64,000 nt of DNA from an uncultured Coprococcus sp. (GTDB lineage: Bacteria; Bacillota; Clostridia; Lachnospirales; Lachnospiraceae). Below the pieces are notes generated by a model. The model saw only the letters and a list, made by a program, of their open reading frames with translations, ran no database searches and was not told the origin of the DNA. Every line of letters starts with the position of its first letter. Position 1 is the first letter of the stretch. The stretch is taken from contig CAKQIY010000011.1 in NCBI GenBank assembly GCA_934247115.1, forward strand, positions 1 to 64,000, in the 5' to 3' direction. Made by a program: the position numbers and the translations under genes. Below, in pieces: positions 28,611 through 37,414 of the stretch.

Positions 28611-28954
28611 ACATAAGAGAGTGTTATGATACAATAGGAGCAGATTTTGAGGATGTACTTGGCAGACTTGGCAGTGAGAGCCTTATACAGAGATTTGCAC
28701 TTAAGTTTATAGATGATGGAAGCTACAATGAACTGACAGAGGCTATTGCGGAGAAGAATGCTGAGAAGGCATTCAGGGCAGCACATACACTGAAGGGGAT
28801 ATGCCTGAACCTTGGACTTAAGAATCTGTATACAGTGAGCTCGGATCTGACAGAGAAGCTCAGGGGGAGAGAGCTTGATGGATATGAGGCTTTGTATGAG
28901 AAGGTCAGTGAACAGTATAAGATAACTGTAAATGCTCTTAAGAGTGTTGAATAG
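28607..28954 (+). CDS. Stand-alone histidine phosphotransfer (Hpt) protein
   Basis: A 115-residue all-helical protein with the Hpt signature RAAHTLKGICLNLGL, phosphorylatable His near 60. Hpt proteins relay phosphate between receiver domains. The ATG overlaps the stop of the HD-GYP gene (ATGA), so the two are translationally coupled. Receivers nearby that could exchange phosphate with it are those of the two hybrid kinases (24671 and 29316) and of the HD-GYP regulator. Confidence 0.92.
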   Translation: MNIRECYDTIGADFEDVLGRLGSESLIQRFALKFIDDGSYNELTEAIAEKNAEKAFRAAHTLKGICLNLGLKNLYTVSSDLTEKLRGRELDGYEALYEKVSEQYKITVNALKSVE

Positions 28955-28991
28955 ATCATTGTAGTGTGAGAAAAGAGAGGAGATTTATGAG

Positions 28992-29304
28992 ATGAAGAAG
29001 AGGGCTGTTGCCAGAATGATGGCGGCTGTTATGGCCGTGAGTATGCTTGCTGGTTGTGGTGGTTCAGACGGCGATACAGCGAAGAAGGTGAATCTTGATC
29101 CAGATCATCCGGTATCACTGAAGATATGGCATTACTACAATGGAACCCAGCAGGCAATATTTGACAATCTGGTTGATGAGTTCAATGCTACCAAGGGCAA
29201 GGATGAATGGACATCTGTCCAAGCCGGTGAACATAGGAAAGTTTGAGGAAATGCTCTCCAAGGTATGGAGCAGTCATAACAGGAAATTCAGCGTATCGCG
29301 CTAG
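28992..29304 (+). pseudogene. Remnant of an extracellular solute-binding lipoprotein gene
   Basis: The frame begins with a lipoprotein signal peptide (basic start, VMAVSMLAGCGG, lipobox Cys 22), then the typical solute-binding opening PVSLKIWHYYNGTQQAIFDN. It stops at 29246 after 84 codons, where about 400 are normal. A second frame, shifted by one base, opens at 29227 (VNIGKFEEMLSKVWSS) and stops at 29302-29304. The best reading is an internal deletion of a sugar ABC transporter binding-protein gene with loss of frame. It lies directly upstream of a membrane hybrid kinase. The intact signal peptide means a short lipopeptide might still be made. Confidence 0.75.
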
Positions 29305-29315
29305 GGGGGATAAAT

Positions 29316-31190
29316 ATGACACAGCACTTGCAAACGATGGTGTGTGAATACACTATACTGATAATCATGCTCTATATAGGTGTGAGGTGCCTTAATCAAA
29401 GAAATAATAAGATCATAAGATTGTTTTCTCATTTTGTATTCGGAGTAATTGCTTTCCAGATAATAAATATACCCGTAAGAATGGTTGACGCAGGGCTGGT
29501 GCGTATGCCGTCCGCGGTGGTTTTTGTGTTGAATTGCGGATTCATGATCGCAGAGATATTTGTGACATATGAATGGTTTTATTTTTTCGAGGGCATACAG
29601 AATTCATTCTTTGTGGAAAAAAAGATAATACGGGCATTGCGCAGTATTCCGCTTGTTCTGATGATTGTGCTGTGTGTGGTCTCGTGGTGGACAGGCTGGC
29701 TTTTCTACGTGGATGATACGGGCATGTATCGCAGAGGAGCATTGTTCGCACTTCAGGTGGTACTTCCATATACCTATGTATTTGTGACACTCGTCAGTGC
29801 GATAGTATATTCCATTACCAGAAGAGAGAAAAGATCTGCCGTTATCATAACTATAGCACTCATACCTGCGCTTATATGTTCAGTGTTGCAGATTGTTGCG
29901 GGTGGTTCTTATGTTTTGGTTGGACTGACGCTTTCGGCGATGTTCGTGTATATAGAGCTCTGCATGGAGGATATCAGAAAGGTTGAGAAGCTTGAGGTTA
30001 TCGAGAAGGCCAACCACGAGCTGGAGAATGCCCTGGATATGGCGAATAAGGCTAACAACGCCAAGACGGTGTTCCTCAACTCCATGTCTCATGATATAAG
30101 AACCCCAATGAATGCGATAATAGGCTTCACAGACCTTCTGAATGACAACCTGTCCGACCAGGACAAGGCGCGCGATTATATAGCCAAGATCAGATCATCA
30201 AGTGATTATCTGCTGTCCCTTATCAACAATGTATTGGAGATGGCAAGGATAGAGAGCGGCAAGACAGAACTGGACGAGAGCAGTATATCACTCAAAAGTC
30301 TTGATTCGGTGTACTGGCTGTTTGAAAGTCAGATGAAGGAGAAGAACATAGACTTTACATGGAATGTGAATGTGAAGCATAACAATATTCTATGTGATGT
30401 AGTGAAGATAAAAGAGATACTCATGAACATCATCAACAACGCATATAAGTATTCTCTTCCGGGAGACAGCGTTGCGGTGAAGATCGATGAGCTTCCGTGC
30501 GACAGGGATGGTTATGTGATGATACGCACGGTGGTCAGCGACACAGGAATCGGAATGTCGGAGGATTTCCTGGAGCATTTATTTGAGGATTTCAGCAGGG
30601 AACAGACATCCACGGAGAGTGGACAGTTTGGAACAGGACTTGGTATGGCTATAGTTAAGAAGATAGTTGACCTTATGGGGGGAGATATAGACGTGCAGAG
30701 TGAACCGGGAAAGGGTACGACATTTACTGTTACACTTGAGCACCGTATATCCCAGAATGTTGAGGATGCTGGTTCGGTAGAGAAGCGCAACGAGGATTAT
30801 TCGTTTGAGGGCAGAAGGATAATCCTGGCGGAGGATAACGATCTGAACGCAGAGATAGCAATGACGATACTTGCCGGTGCGGGCATGGAGGTCGACCGAG
30901 CCGCAGACGGAATCCAGTGTATAGACATGCTGGAGAAAGCGGAACCGGGATACTACGATCTCATCCTCATGGATATACAGATGCCGAACATGGATGGTTA
31001 CAAGGCGACCATGCTCATACGAAAGCTGGACGACAGGCGCCTGGCGGATATACCTATAATCGCCATGACTGCAAATGCGTTCAACGAAGACCGTAAGAAA
31101 GCCTTTGAGGTGGGCATGAACGGATATATAGCCAAGCCGATAAGCGCAGAGGATCTAAAGATGACGCTGGCTGGGATAGTGGAAGAATAA
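29316..31190 (+). CDS. Membrane hybrid sensor histidine kinase
   Basis: A 624-residue kinase. The first 220 residues contain about six or seven hydrophobic spans, giving a membrane sensor with small external loops. A coiled coil leads to the phosphoacceptor box MSHDIRTPMNAIIGFTD (His near 259). The ATPase domain has KIKEILMNIINNAYKYS, DTGIGM and GTGLGMAIVKKIV. A C-terminal receiver carries ILAEDNDLNAEIA and ILMDIQMPNMDG (Asp near 552). GGGGG precedes the ATG at 29316. It sits after the broken binding-protein gene; a functional link between them before decay is possible but unproven. Confidence 0.92.
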   Translation: MTQHLQTMVCEYTILIIMLYIGVRCLNQRNNKIIRLFSHFVFGVIAFQIINIPVRMVDAGLVRMPSAVVFVLNCGFMIAEIFVTYEWFYFFEGIQNSFFVEKKIIRALRSIPLVLMIVLCVVSWWTGWLFYVDDTGMYRRGALFALQVVLPYTYVFVTLVSAIVYSITRREKRSAVIITIALIPALICSVLQIVAGGSYVLVGLTLSAMFVYIELCMEDIRKVEKLEVIEKANHELENALDMANKANNAKTVFLNSMSHDIRTPMNAIIGFTDLLNDNLSDQDKARDYIAKIRSSSDYLLSLINNVLEMARIESGKTELDESSISLKSLDSVYWLFESQMKEKNIDFTWNVNVKHNNILCDVVKIKEILMNIINNAYKYSLPGDSVAVKIDELPCDRDGYVMIRTVVSDTGIGMSEDFLEHLFEDFSREQTSTESGQFGTGLGMAIVKKIVDLMGGDIDVQSEPGKGTTFTVTLEHRISQNVEDAGSVEKRNEDYSFEGRRIILAEDNDLNAEIAMTILAGAGMEVDRAADGIQCIDMLEKAEPGYYDLILMDIQMPNMDGYKATMLIRKLDDRRLADIPIIAMTANAFNEDRKKAFEVGMNGYIAKPISAEDLKMTLAGIVEE

Positions 31191-31259
31191 TTTTGATGAT
31201 TTTCCACATAATAACTCCAAAGCAATTATTTAACATGCAATGGAGGGTTGATACTGTTT

Positions 31260-31805
31260 ATGAAGGCGACAGGAATAGTAAGAAGGATAGACGATCTTGG
31301 AAGAATAGTTGTTCCTAAGGAGATAAGGAAGGTTCTCAGAATAAGAGAGGGCGACCCGTTGGAGATATTTACCAGCAAGGAGGGCGAGATAGTTCTCAAG
31401 AAGTATTCGCCCATGGCTGATCTGACTGCGTTTGCACAGCAGTATGTGGAGGCCATATCCCAGAGCCTTGGACTGCCGGTTGCCATCACGGACCGGGATT
31501 CAGTCATAGCGGTGGCGGGAATGCCGAAGAAGGAGCTGATGGGCAAGGAGCTTCACAGTGAGCTGGAGAATGTGATAAATGACAGGAAGACGATAGTTGC
31601 CCGCAAGGGAGACGCGAAGTTTATACACATCACCACGGACGATATGGATTATGATGGACAGGTCGTACAGACTATAATCTCGGAGGGGGATGCGGTGGGT
31701 GCAGTCATAGTTATTGTCAGGGACAGCACACACAGGATAAGCGAGATAGAGCAAAAAGCGGCGGTGATAGCTGCTGCTTTTCTTGGTAAACAGATGGAGG
31801 GATAG
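31260..31805 (+). CDS. spoVT: Stage V sporulation transcription factor SpoVT
   Basis: A 181-residue protein. Residues 1-50 form an AbrB-type swapped-hairpin DNA-binding domain (MKATGIVRRIDDLGRIVVPK, then LRIREGDPLEIF), nearly identical to B. subtilis SpoVT as I recall it, and the C-terminal part matches its GAF-like domain. SpoVT tunes SigG-dependent genes in the forespore. The open frame starts at a TTG (31248) right against the GGAGGG site. The ATG at 31260 gives the family N-terminus, though its spacing to the ribosome site is long (12 nt). It opens the conserved spoVT-ftsH gene order. Confidence 0.95.
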   Translation: MKATGIVRRIDDLGRIVVPKEIRKVLRIREGDPLEIFTSKEGEIVLKKYSPMADLTAFAQQYVEAISQSLGLPVAITDRDSVIAVAGMPKKELMGKELHSELENVINDRKTIVARKGDAKFIHITTDDMDYDGQVVQTIISEGDAVGAVIVIVRDSTHRISEIEQKAAVIAAAFLGKQMEG

Positions 31806-31837
31806 TCCTCAATGAAAGAAATTGGCAAAAAGTAAGT

Positions 31838-31875
31838 AAAATCAAGGGGTTTCAGCCTCGAAATCCCTGATTTTC
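31838..31875 (+). terminator. Intrinsic terminator after spoVT
   Basis: ATCAAGGGGTTTC pairs with GAAATCCCTGAT with one wobble and one bulge, followed by TTTT. Confidence 0.75.
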
Positions 31876-31876
31876 C

Positions 31877-31905
31877 TTGACAAATATAGCCATTTTAGGT
31901 ATAAC
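31877..31905 (+). promoter_or_regulatory. Strong SigA promoter for hup
   Basis: A perfect TTGACA (31877-31882), a 17-nt spacer and TATAAC (31900-31905). It matches consensus more closely than any other promoter I see in the window, as expected for an abundant HU protein. The leader is about 80 nt. Confidence 0.88.
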
Positions 31906-31994
31906 TATACATGTTGAGCTCGGAGTTTTTTGTTTGCGTGGTTCGTAAGCTGATTACGGAGGGCATTTATTTTTTTAAAGGAGGAAATTATCTA

Positions 31995-32267
31995 ATGAAT
32001 AAGACAGAATTAGTTGCAGCAATCGCTGAGAAGACAGAATTATCAAAGAAGGACGCTGAGGCAGCATTAAAGGCTTTCACAGACGTTGTAGCAGACGAGT
32101 TAAAGAAAGGTGAGAAGATTCAGTTAGTTGGATTTGGTACATTCGAGGTATCAGAGAGACCAGCTAGAGAGGGTAGAAACCCAAGAACTGGCGAGACAAT
32201 GACAATCGCTGCTTCAAAGGCACCTAAGTTCAAGGCTGGAAAGGCATTAAAGGATTCAATCAACTAA
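31995..32267 (+). CDS. hup: DNA-binding protein HU
   Basis: HU is the small histone-like nucleoid protein. The start is the ATG at 31995, behind AAAGGAGG, giving 90 residues. An in-frame upstream ATG at 31911 would add a 28-residue extension absent from HU. It begins MNKTELVAAIAEKTELSKKD and has the signature GFGTFEVSERPAREGRNP with the DNA-intercalating arm proline (RNPRTGE). In Clostridia hup usually sits here, between the spoVT/mazG side and rqcP. Confidence 0.97.
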   Translation: MNKTELVAAIAEKTELSKKDAEAALKAFTDVVADELKKGEKIQLVGFGTFEVSERPAREGRNPRTGETMTIAASKAPKFKAGKALKDSIN

Positions 32268-32283
32268 TCTTTAAGGGTTTGAT

Positions 32284-32523
32284 ATGAGACTTGATAAGTA
32301 CCTTAAGGTATCCAGAATCATCAAGAGAAGAACCGTGGCGAACGAGGCTTGTGATGCCGGAAGAGTCATGGTCAATGATAAGGTGGCAAAGGCTGGAACA
32401 GAAGTCAAGGTTGGCGATGTTATCGAGATAGCATTTGGCAACAAGACGGTGAAGGTTAGGGTTACCATGATTGCAGATTCCACGAAAAAGGAAGATGCAA
32501 AGGAAATGTTTGAATATGTGTAA
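32284..32523 (+). CDS. rqcP: S4-domain ribosome quality-control protein RqcP
   Basis: A 79-residue S4-fold RNA-binding protein (formerly YabO). It begins MRLDKYLKVSRIIKRRTVAN and contains AGRVMVNDKVAKAGTEVKVG. By family knowledge RqcP binds stalled 50S-peptidyl-tRNA complexes and works with RqcH in poly-alanine tailing. It lies 16 nt after hup and just before yabP, the same neighbours as yabO in Bacillus, which supports this assignment over the related heat-shock protein Hsp15. Confidence 0.93.
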   Translation: MRLDKYLKVSRIIKRRTVANEACDAGRVMVNDKVAKAGTEVKVGDVIEIAFGNKTVKVRVTMIADSTKKEDAKEMFEYV

Positions 32524-32525
32524 GA

Positions 32526-32568
32526 ATATGCCGGAATATACGTAAGGTATTCCGGCATATTTTTTTTG
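32526..32568 (+). terminator. Intrinsic terminator after rqcP
   Basis: ATGCCGGAATA pairs with TATTCCGGCAT around a 9-nt loop, followed by eight Ts. It ends the hup-rqcP transcript, so yabP needs its own promoter in the 45 nt that follow. Confidence 0.93.
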
Positions 32569-32612
32569 CCTGTTCATATAGTTTATTAAATAGCTTGAGA
32601 AGGTTTCTGAGA

Positions 32613-32885
32613 ATGGGGGAAGCAAATAAGACTAAGGCACATAAAGTGGTCATGGACAACAGGAACAATCTGTCCATGACAGGCATCACAAAGGTGACAT
32701 CCATAGATCCGGATATGGTTCTGCTGGTTACTGAACAGGGGAAACTGAAGATAATAGGCAAGAATATGCAGGCCAATACATTGGACCTTGACAAGGGAAT
32801 ACTGGAACTCACAGGCAATATAAGTTCTATGATATATTCGGGGGATAAGGATGGAACATTCTCACTCAAGGGGCTGTTCAAATGA
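32613..32885 (+). CDS. yabP: Sporulation protein YabP
   Basis: A 90-residue protein of the YabP/YqfC family, with HKVVMDNRNNLSMTGITKV and the C-terminal GNISSMIYSGD. In B. subtilis yabP is expressed in the mother cell under SigE and is needed for normal sporulation. The frame extends to a TTG at 32595, but GAGAAGG fits the ATG at 32613. It overlaps yabQ by 4 nt. No clear SigE promoter could be placed with confidence. Confidence 0.92.
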   Translation: MGEANKTKAHKVVMDNRNNLSMTGITKVTSIDPDMVLLVTEQGKLKIIGKNMQANTLDLDKGILELTGNISSMIYSGDKDGTFSLKGLFK

Positions 32886-33226
32886 TAAGCGATATGGTCA
32901 GACACCAGTTTGACAATTACTGGATATGTATTGCTGCCGGACTGGGAGCCGGAGTGTTTGGCGGCCTGCTCAATATGGCTGCAAGGCTGCTGGGGAACAG
33001 TCAGGTTGTGGTATGGATATGTGATATTGTGCTTTGGTTGGTATTAAGTGTGACAGTGGTAGCCGTCAATTACATATGTTGTGATGGGACTCTCCGGTTA
33101 TATATTTTTTTAGGATTTTTTTCAGGATTTTTACTCAGCTATTGCACAATAAATTGGGGAACATCCAAAATCGCAATCCACATATTGTATCACAAACAAA
33201 AAGATTCAGAAAATGTGAAAATGTGA
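32882..33226 (+). CDS. yabQ: Sporulation membrane protein YabQ
   Basis: A 114-residue hydrophobic protein with about three membrane spans (IAAGLGAGVFGGLLNMAA, VVVWICDIVLWLVLSVTVV, LYIFLGFFSGFLLSY) and a short basic tail. Position directly after yabP, the ATGA overlap and the length and hydropathy pattern fit YabQ, a SigE-dependent membrane protein needed for the spore cortex in B. subtilis. Sequence conservation in this family is low, so synteny carries much of the call. Confidence 0.85.
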   Translation: MISDMVRHQFDNYWICIAAGLGAGVFGGLLNMAARLLGNSQVVVWICDIVLWLVLSVTVVAVNYICCDGTLRLYIFLGFFSGFLLSYCTINWGTSKIAIHILYHKQKDSENVKM

Positions 33227-33240
33227 GAGCAAAAAGTGCG

Positions 33241-33269
33241 TTGACATAAAGCGCGTTAAATAGTAAAAT
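33241..33269 (+). promoter_or_regulatory. SigA promoter for divIC
   Basis: TTGACA (33241-33246), a 17-nt spacer and TAAAAT (33264-33269), about 97 nt before divIC. It allows vegetative expression of the division gene independent of the sporulation genes upstream. Confidence 0.78.
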
Positions 33270-33365
33270 TATGTCAATATGTTCGTCAGAACGTGCGTTT
33301 TTTGTATATTATTACAAAAAAATACGCAGATAAGTTAGAATAAGTAATGAATGGGGAGTTTCTGA

Positions 33366-33692
33366 ATGAGTAAGACTGTTGGCAGAACAGATAATAAGAA
33401 AAAGAAGAATACATTGAATTCCAGATTTGGAATGATAGTCGTTGTGAGCTGTCTGGTTCTGCTTGCTATAGTTGTAATGTACAAGGCACAGGATCTCAAG
33501 GCTCAGAAGGAGAGTCTGCAGGTACAGGCTGCCGAGCTTCAGGATCAGCTTGATGATGCCAAGAGGGAGTATAACAAGCTTGAAGAGAGAGAAAAGTATA
33601 TGAAGACAGATGACTATGTAGAGGATGTGGCCAGGTCACAGCTGGGTCTGGTATATCCGGATGAGATAGTTATCAAACCGGAAGAAAAGTAG
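33366..33692 (+). CDS. divIC: Septum formation initiator DivIC/FtsB family
   Basis: A 108-residue bitopic membrane protein: a basic cytoplasmic N-terminus (DNKKKKNTLNSRF), one span near residues 22-40 (MIVVVSCLVLLAIVVMY), then an extracytoplasmic coiled coil (LQVQAAELQDQLDDAKREYN) and the conserved end YVEDVARSQLGLVYPDE. DivIC pairs with FtsL in the divisome and regulates septal peptidoglycan synthesis. GGGGAG precedes the ATG. In Bacillus yabR lies between divIC and spoIIE; it is absent here. Confidence 0.93.
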   Translation: MSKTVGRTDNKKKKNTLNSRFGMIVVVSCLVLLAIVVMYKAQDLKAQKESLQVQAAELQDQLDDAKREYNKLEEREKYMKTDDYVEDVARSQLGLVYPDEIVIKPEEK

Positions 33693-33718
33693 ATAATACA
33701 CAGAATAAGATCATAATA

Positions 33719-33754
33719 AAGCGGATGCTGGTCACAGCATTCGCTATTTTTTTT
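33719..33754 (+). terminator. Intrinsic terminator after divIC
   Basis: AGCGGATGCTG pairs with CAGCATTCGCT around a GTCA loop, followed by a nine-base A/T tail rich in T. spoIIE therefore needs a promoter in the roughly 50 nt that remain. Confidence 0.93.
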
Positions 33755-33809
33755 GCCGTGTATGTATATATACTTCTTGTCACATAAAACAGAAGGTGGG
33801 AGGCCGGCT

Positions 33810-35939
33810 ATGAGTGATAAAGTTAGAAAGTATATGTGTATGTGTGTGATGGCACTATTGTGCCTGATTGGCGGAGCATGTGTGATATGGGGGCTTGCTC
33901 CCGTTGCTGTGGCCATGTATATAGTGTGTAGTGCTGTGTCCGGAGGATATGTGGTGATGTGTGCGGCAACCATGCTGGGTGTGGCTGCCGGGACGATGTG
34001 GGGTGTGGACGGGATGAGTACATATCTGTATCCCGGAGTGGATTATTCCGGGTATATGGTGCTCAGAAAATATATGATCCTGCTGGGGCTGGTCATGTGT
34101 CTGTTGAAGCTGACAGCAGTGCTTGGACGAGACCGGGATGATAGGGCAGACCGGAAAAATGGACGTATAGGAGGTGGACTTCTGACCGTGTGTGCCATTG
34201 CTTCTGCAGTGGCAGATATGGTGATGTACTATCAGAAGCCACAGATGGGGTGTATATACGGAGCGGTATCAGCAGTGGCATTTGTATGCATATATAATAT
34301 AGTAAGGCCGGGAATAGTCATGCTGAGGGATAGGCTGTGCGATGAAGAGAAAGTATCCGCAGGTGATTCTGATGGCGATCTGAATCAGGGCATAGTAAGT
34401 CTGATGGCGGTATCAGCCGTATTCCTGTGGGTTATGCCGATGGATATAACGTTTCATATCAATATATCACTGGTGATGGGGTTATGGATGCTTATATATG
34501 TAATATACAGGACCGGCGCTGTATATGGATGTGGAATGGCTGTTGTCGTAGGTGCGGTGACGGCAGTGAAACTGCATAGAAGTGAATGGTTTATGTGCAT
34601 CATGCTGGCAGCACTTGTCATGCTGATAGGCAGGGCACTTCCAGGAAGAAGAAAGTGGACAGCCTGTGCATTCTATATAGTCGGGGGTATTCTGGCTGCG
34701 GTGGCAGGAGGCTATGAGCTTGTTCAGACAGGTGGGCTGGATGTGATGGGCATTCTTATAAGTGTATCTGCACCGGTGGTATTGTTCCTGAGTATCCCAC
34801 GATCCCTTCTTGGAAGTGTGGTCAGGGAGACGAGCCTGGCATGCATCCAGGCGGCGGCTACGGATATGAACAGGATGACGGTATCCAAGATGGAGGATAT
34901 GGCAAATACATTCAGGCGTCTTGATTATACATTTGCTGGAGGCGATGAACCGGGGATAAGCCTGAGTCAGGTGGGAGATCTGGTGGACGGCTTCCGAAAG
35001 CAGATAGACCGTATCGGGGAAGCCCGGGAGATCGTGGATGACAGGCTCATTAGTCAGATCAGAGCCATGGGGATGGATGATCTGAGGATCACTGCCACGT
35101 TGGACAAGGGTGGGAGAAGCAAATTCTACGTGTCAGGGAAGACTGCGGGACAGGGATTGGTGCTTTCCAGACAGGTGGCAGATGTGCTTAGTGAGTATTT
35201 TGACAGGAACATAAGGGTGGGAATGAATTCACCGAGCCTGTTCTTCGACGAGTACAGATCCGCAGTGTACGAGGAAAATGCCAGGTATAAGGGAAGATAC
35301 CACGTCAGAAGAATAAAGAAGTGCGGATCTCCGGTGTCAGGGGATAATTTCTCTGTGAAGGAATATGATGATGGCAGACTGGTTATGATGCTTTCAGATG
35401 GCATGGGAAGTGGCAGCCTGGCATCATGTGAGAGCTGCATGATGCTGGATACCATGGAGGAACTGCTTGAGGCCGGATTTGATCCGGAATACAGCATTGC
35501 ATTTGCCAACAAATGCATGACCAGAAGAAACCAGGGACGATCATTTACTACATTTGACATGCTTGTGATAGATATGTATGATGGTGCTATGACGAGCTAT
35601 AAGCAGGGCGCAGCCGCCACTTATATACTGCATCCCGGCAAGGATGGTAACTCGGTAAAAGCCATACTCAGCACAACTCTTCCCATAGGAGTGCTGGATG
35701 AGACAGACTGTGATGTGGAGACCGGACGGCTTGAAAAAGGAGATGCGGTAATCATGATAAGTGATGGCATATGTGATATGGATGAGGATGGCAGCCTGCA
35801 GAGAGTTCTGAGAGAGATAAGGATAGGAGACAGCCGGAGAATGGTGGATGAGATACTGGGCAGGATGCTTGGTCAGGATAGTCTCACGCCGAGAGATGAT
35901 GTGACAGTTATGGCTGCGGTCATAGACCGGTCGGAATAG
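33810..35939 (+). CDS. spoIIE: Stage II sporulation protein E (SpoIIE) serine phosphatase
   Basis: SpoIIE dephosphorylates SpoIIAA to release SigF in the forespore and localises to the polar septum. The 709-residue protein has about ten N-terminal membrane spans (residues 10-330), a middle region, and a C-terminal PP2C-type phosphatase with LSDGMGSGSLASCESC near 530 and MISDGICDMDEDG near 650, supplying metal-binding aspartates. B. subtilis SpoIIE is 827 residues, so this one is shorter. The frame runs back to a TTG at 33753 inside the divIC terminator. The ATG at 33810 follows GGGAGG. It is followed by tilS with an 11-nt gap. Confidence 0.95.
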   Translation: MSDKVRKYMCMCVMALLCLIGGACVIWGLAPVAVAMYIVCSAVSGGYVVMCAATMLGVAAGTMWGVDGMSTYLYPGVDYSGYMVLRKYMILLGLVMCLLKLTAVLGRDRDDRADRKNGRIGGGLLTVCAIASAVADMVMYYQKPQMGCIYGAVSAVAFVCIYNIVRPGIVMLRDRLCDEEKVSAGDSDGDLNQGIVSLMAVSAVFLWVMPMDITFHINISLVMGLWMLIYVIYRTGAVYGCGMAVVVGAVTAVKLHRSEWFMCIMLAALVMLIGRALPGRRKWTACAFYIVGGILAAVAGGYELVQTGGLDVMGILISVSAPVVLFLSIPRSLLGSVVRETSLACIQAAATDMNRMTVSKMEDMANTFRRLDYTFAGGDEPGISLSQVGDLVDGFRKQIDRIGEAREIVDDRLISQIRAMGMDDLRITATLDKGGRSKFYVSGKTAGQGLVLSRQVADVLSEYFDRNIRVGMNSPSLFFDEYRSAVYEENARYKGRYHVRRIKKCGSPVSGDNFSVKEYDDGRLVMMLSDGMGSGSLASCESCMMLDTMEELLEAGFDPEYSIAFANKCMTRRNQGRSFTTFDMLVIDMYDGAMTSYKQGAAATYILHPGKDGNSVKAILSTTLPIGVLDETDCDVETGRLEKGDAVIMISDGICDMDEDGSLQRVLREIRIGDSRRMVDEILGRMLGQDSLTPRDDVTVMAAVIDRSE

Positions 35940-35950
35940 AGGATAAAGAT

Positions 35951-37414
35951 ATGGACATATTTGAGAGAAAGGTTCTTGACAGTATTGAGAGATACCACAT
36001 GCTGGATGGCGTGAAGCACTGCGTATGTGGAGTATCAGGCGGGGCGGATTCCGTAAGCCTCCTGACTGTGCTTGCAAGATACAGGGAGAAGTTAGGGATA
36101 CAGCTTCATGTGGTGCATATCAACCACATGATCAGAGGTGCAGCTGCTGACGGGGATCAGCGGTATGTGGAGAACCTGTGCAGAGATTATGGTGTGGACT
36201 GTACCGCATACAATATAGATGTACAGGCGATGGCTGCAGAGCGTGGACTCACGGTCGAGGAGGCCGGAAGGATAGCAAGGTATGACATGTTTGGCAGGGT
36301 GAGAGCAGAATATGCTCCTGAGGGCTGTGTGACTGCGGTGGCCCACAATTGCAACGATGTGGCCGAGACGGTGATATTCAATATAGCCAGAGGTACGGGT
36401 ATAGGTGGTGTCAAAGGCATAACTCCAGTTAGAGGGAGTATCATCAGACCTCTTCTGGAGTGTGGACGCCCTGAGATAGAGGCGTATCTTGACCGGCAGG
36501 GAATAGCATACTGTACAGATGCTACCAACAATGAAGATGACTACACCCGTAACAGGATAAGGCACATGATACTTCCGGTTATGGAGGAGATCAATTCTCA
36601 GGCTGTGGAGCACATATGCGCCATGGCACGAAATGCAGGAGAGTATGAGCGCCTTGCAAATGATATGGCGGACAATTTCCTGCGCAGACAGGGTATAGAT
36701 GTGCTTATTGCGGACTGCGGATGGAGCGGACAGACAGCTGTAAAGGACAGCTTTGCGGTCAGTCTGCCGGAGTTGTCGGCACAGGACCGGCTCGTACAGG
36801 AACTGGTCATAAGGCATCTCATAGGACTTGTGTGTGGTGGACTGAAGGATATAGGAAGAAGTCATGTGGCCGAGGTCAGAAAGCTGTACATAGCAGATAC
36901 TGGGGCAGGGATAGATCTTCCGGGCCGCGGGAGAGTGTATGTACAGTATGGACAGCTGGTATTTGCTGCGGACCCTGATGAGAAAAAGTATCATCAACAG
37001 GACGATGAGACTACAGATGTGTGTGTGGATATAGACTGTGAGGCTTCCGGGAAATATGAAACCCGGCTTGGAACACTTACGGTGAGCATATACGACAGGC
37101 CGGATAACCTTAATCTGGCAAAAAAAGAGTATACGAAGTTTCTTGATTATGATAAAATAGGAAAGTGTTTGCAGTTGCGGACATTTGTGCAAGGTGATCA
37201 TATAGTGGTCAATTCTTCGGGCTCGAACAAGAAGCTCAATCGTCTGTTCACGGATTGCAAGATTCCGGCAGATGTGAGACAGAGTATTCCACTGGTGGCA
37301 TCAGGATCAGAGATCGTGTGGGCCATTGGGGTAAGAATTGGTGAGAACTACAAGGTGACAGATAATACACAGAAGATAATAGAGATGAGATTTGACAGGA
37401 GGAAACAGAGTTGA
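35951..37414 (+). CDS. tilS: tRNA(Ile)-lysidine synthase
   Basis: TilS (EC 6.3.4.19) attaches lysine to C34 of the CAU anticodon in tRNA-Ile2, so that it reads AUA. The PP-loop CGVSGGADSVSLLTVL is near residues 26-41, the family motif HNCNDVAETVIFN near 132 and the C-terminal domain DGD/S-like region near 400-450. Length (487) is normal. AUA is a common codon in this genome (the window's genes use it freely), so the enzyme is likely essential. The TGA overlaps the TTG start of hpt. Confidence 0.95.
   Translation: MDIFERKVLDSIERYHMLDGVKHCVCGVSGGADSVSLLTVLARYREKLGIQLHVVHINHMIRGAAADGDQRYVENLCRDYGVDCTAYNIDVQAMAAERGLTVEEAGRIARYDMFGRVRAEYAPEGCVTAVAHNCNDVAETVIFNIARGTGIGGVKGITPVRGSIIRPLLECGRPEIEAYLDRQGIAYCTDATNNEDDYTRNRIRHMILPVMEEINSQAVEHICAMARNAGEYERLANDMADNFLRRQGIDVLIADCGWSGQTAVKDSFAVSLPELSAQDRLVQELVIRHLIGLVCGGLKDIGRSHVAEVRKLYIADTGAGIDLPGRGRVYVQYGQLVFAADPDEKKYHQQDDETTDVCVDIDCEASGKYETRLGTLTVSIYDRPDNLNLAKKEYTKFLDYDKIGKCLQLRTFVQGDHIVVNSSGSNKKLNRLFTDCKIPADVRQSIPLVASGSEIVWAIGVRIGENYKVTDNTQKIIEMRFDRRKQS

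Noticed and set aside
31911..31994. 28-residue N-terminal extension of HU
   Set aside because: HU proteins start directly with MNKTELV; the AAAGGAGG site is placed for the ATG at 31995, and the extension overlaps the promoter's leader.
36092..37201. 369-codon minus-strand frame inside tilS
   Set aside because: Antisense shadow: rich in Cys, His and Tyr, without family motifs, while the plus strand is clearly TilS.
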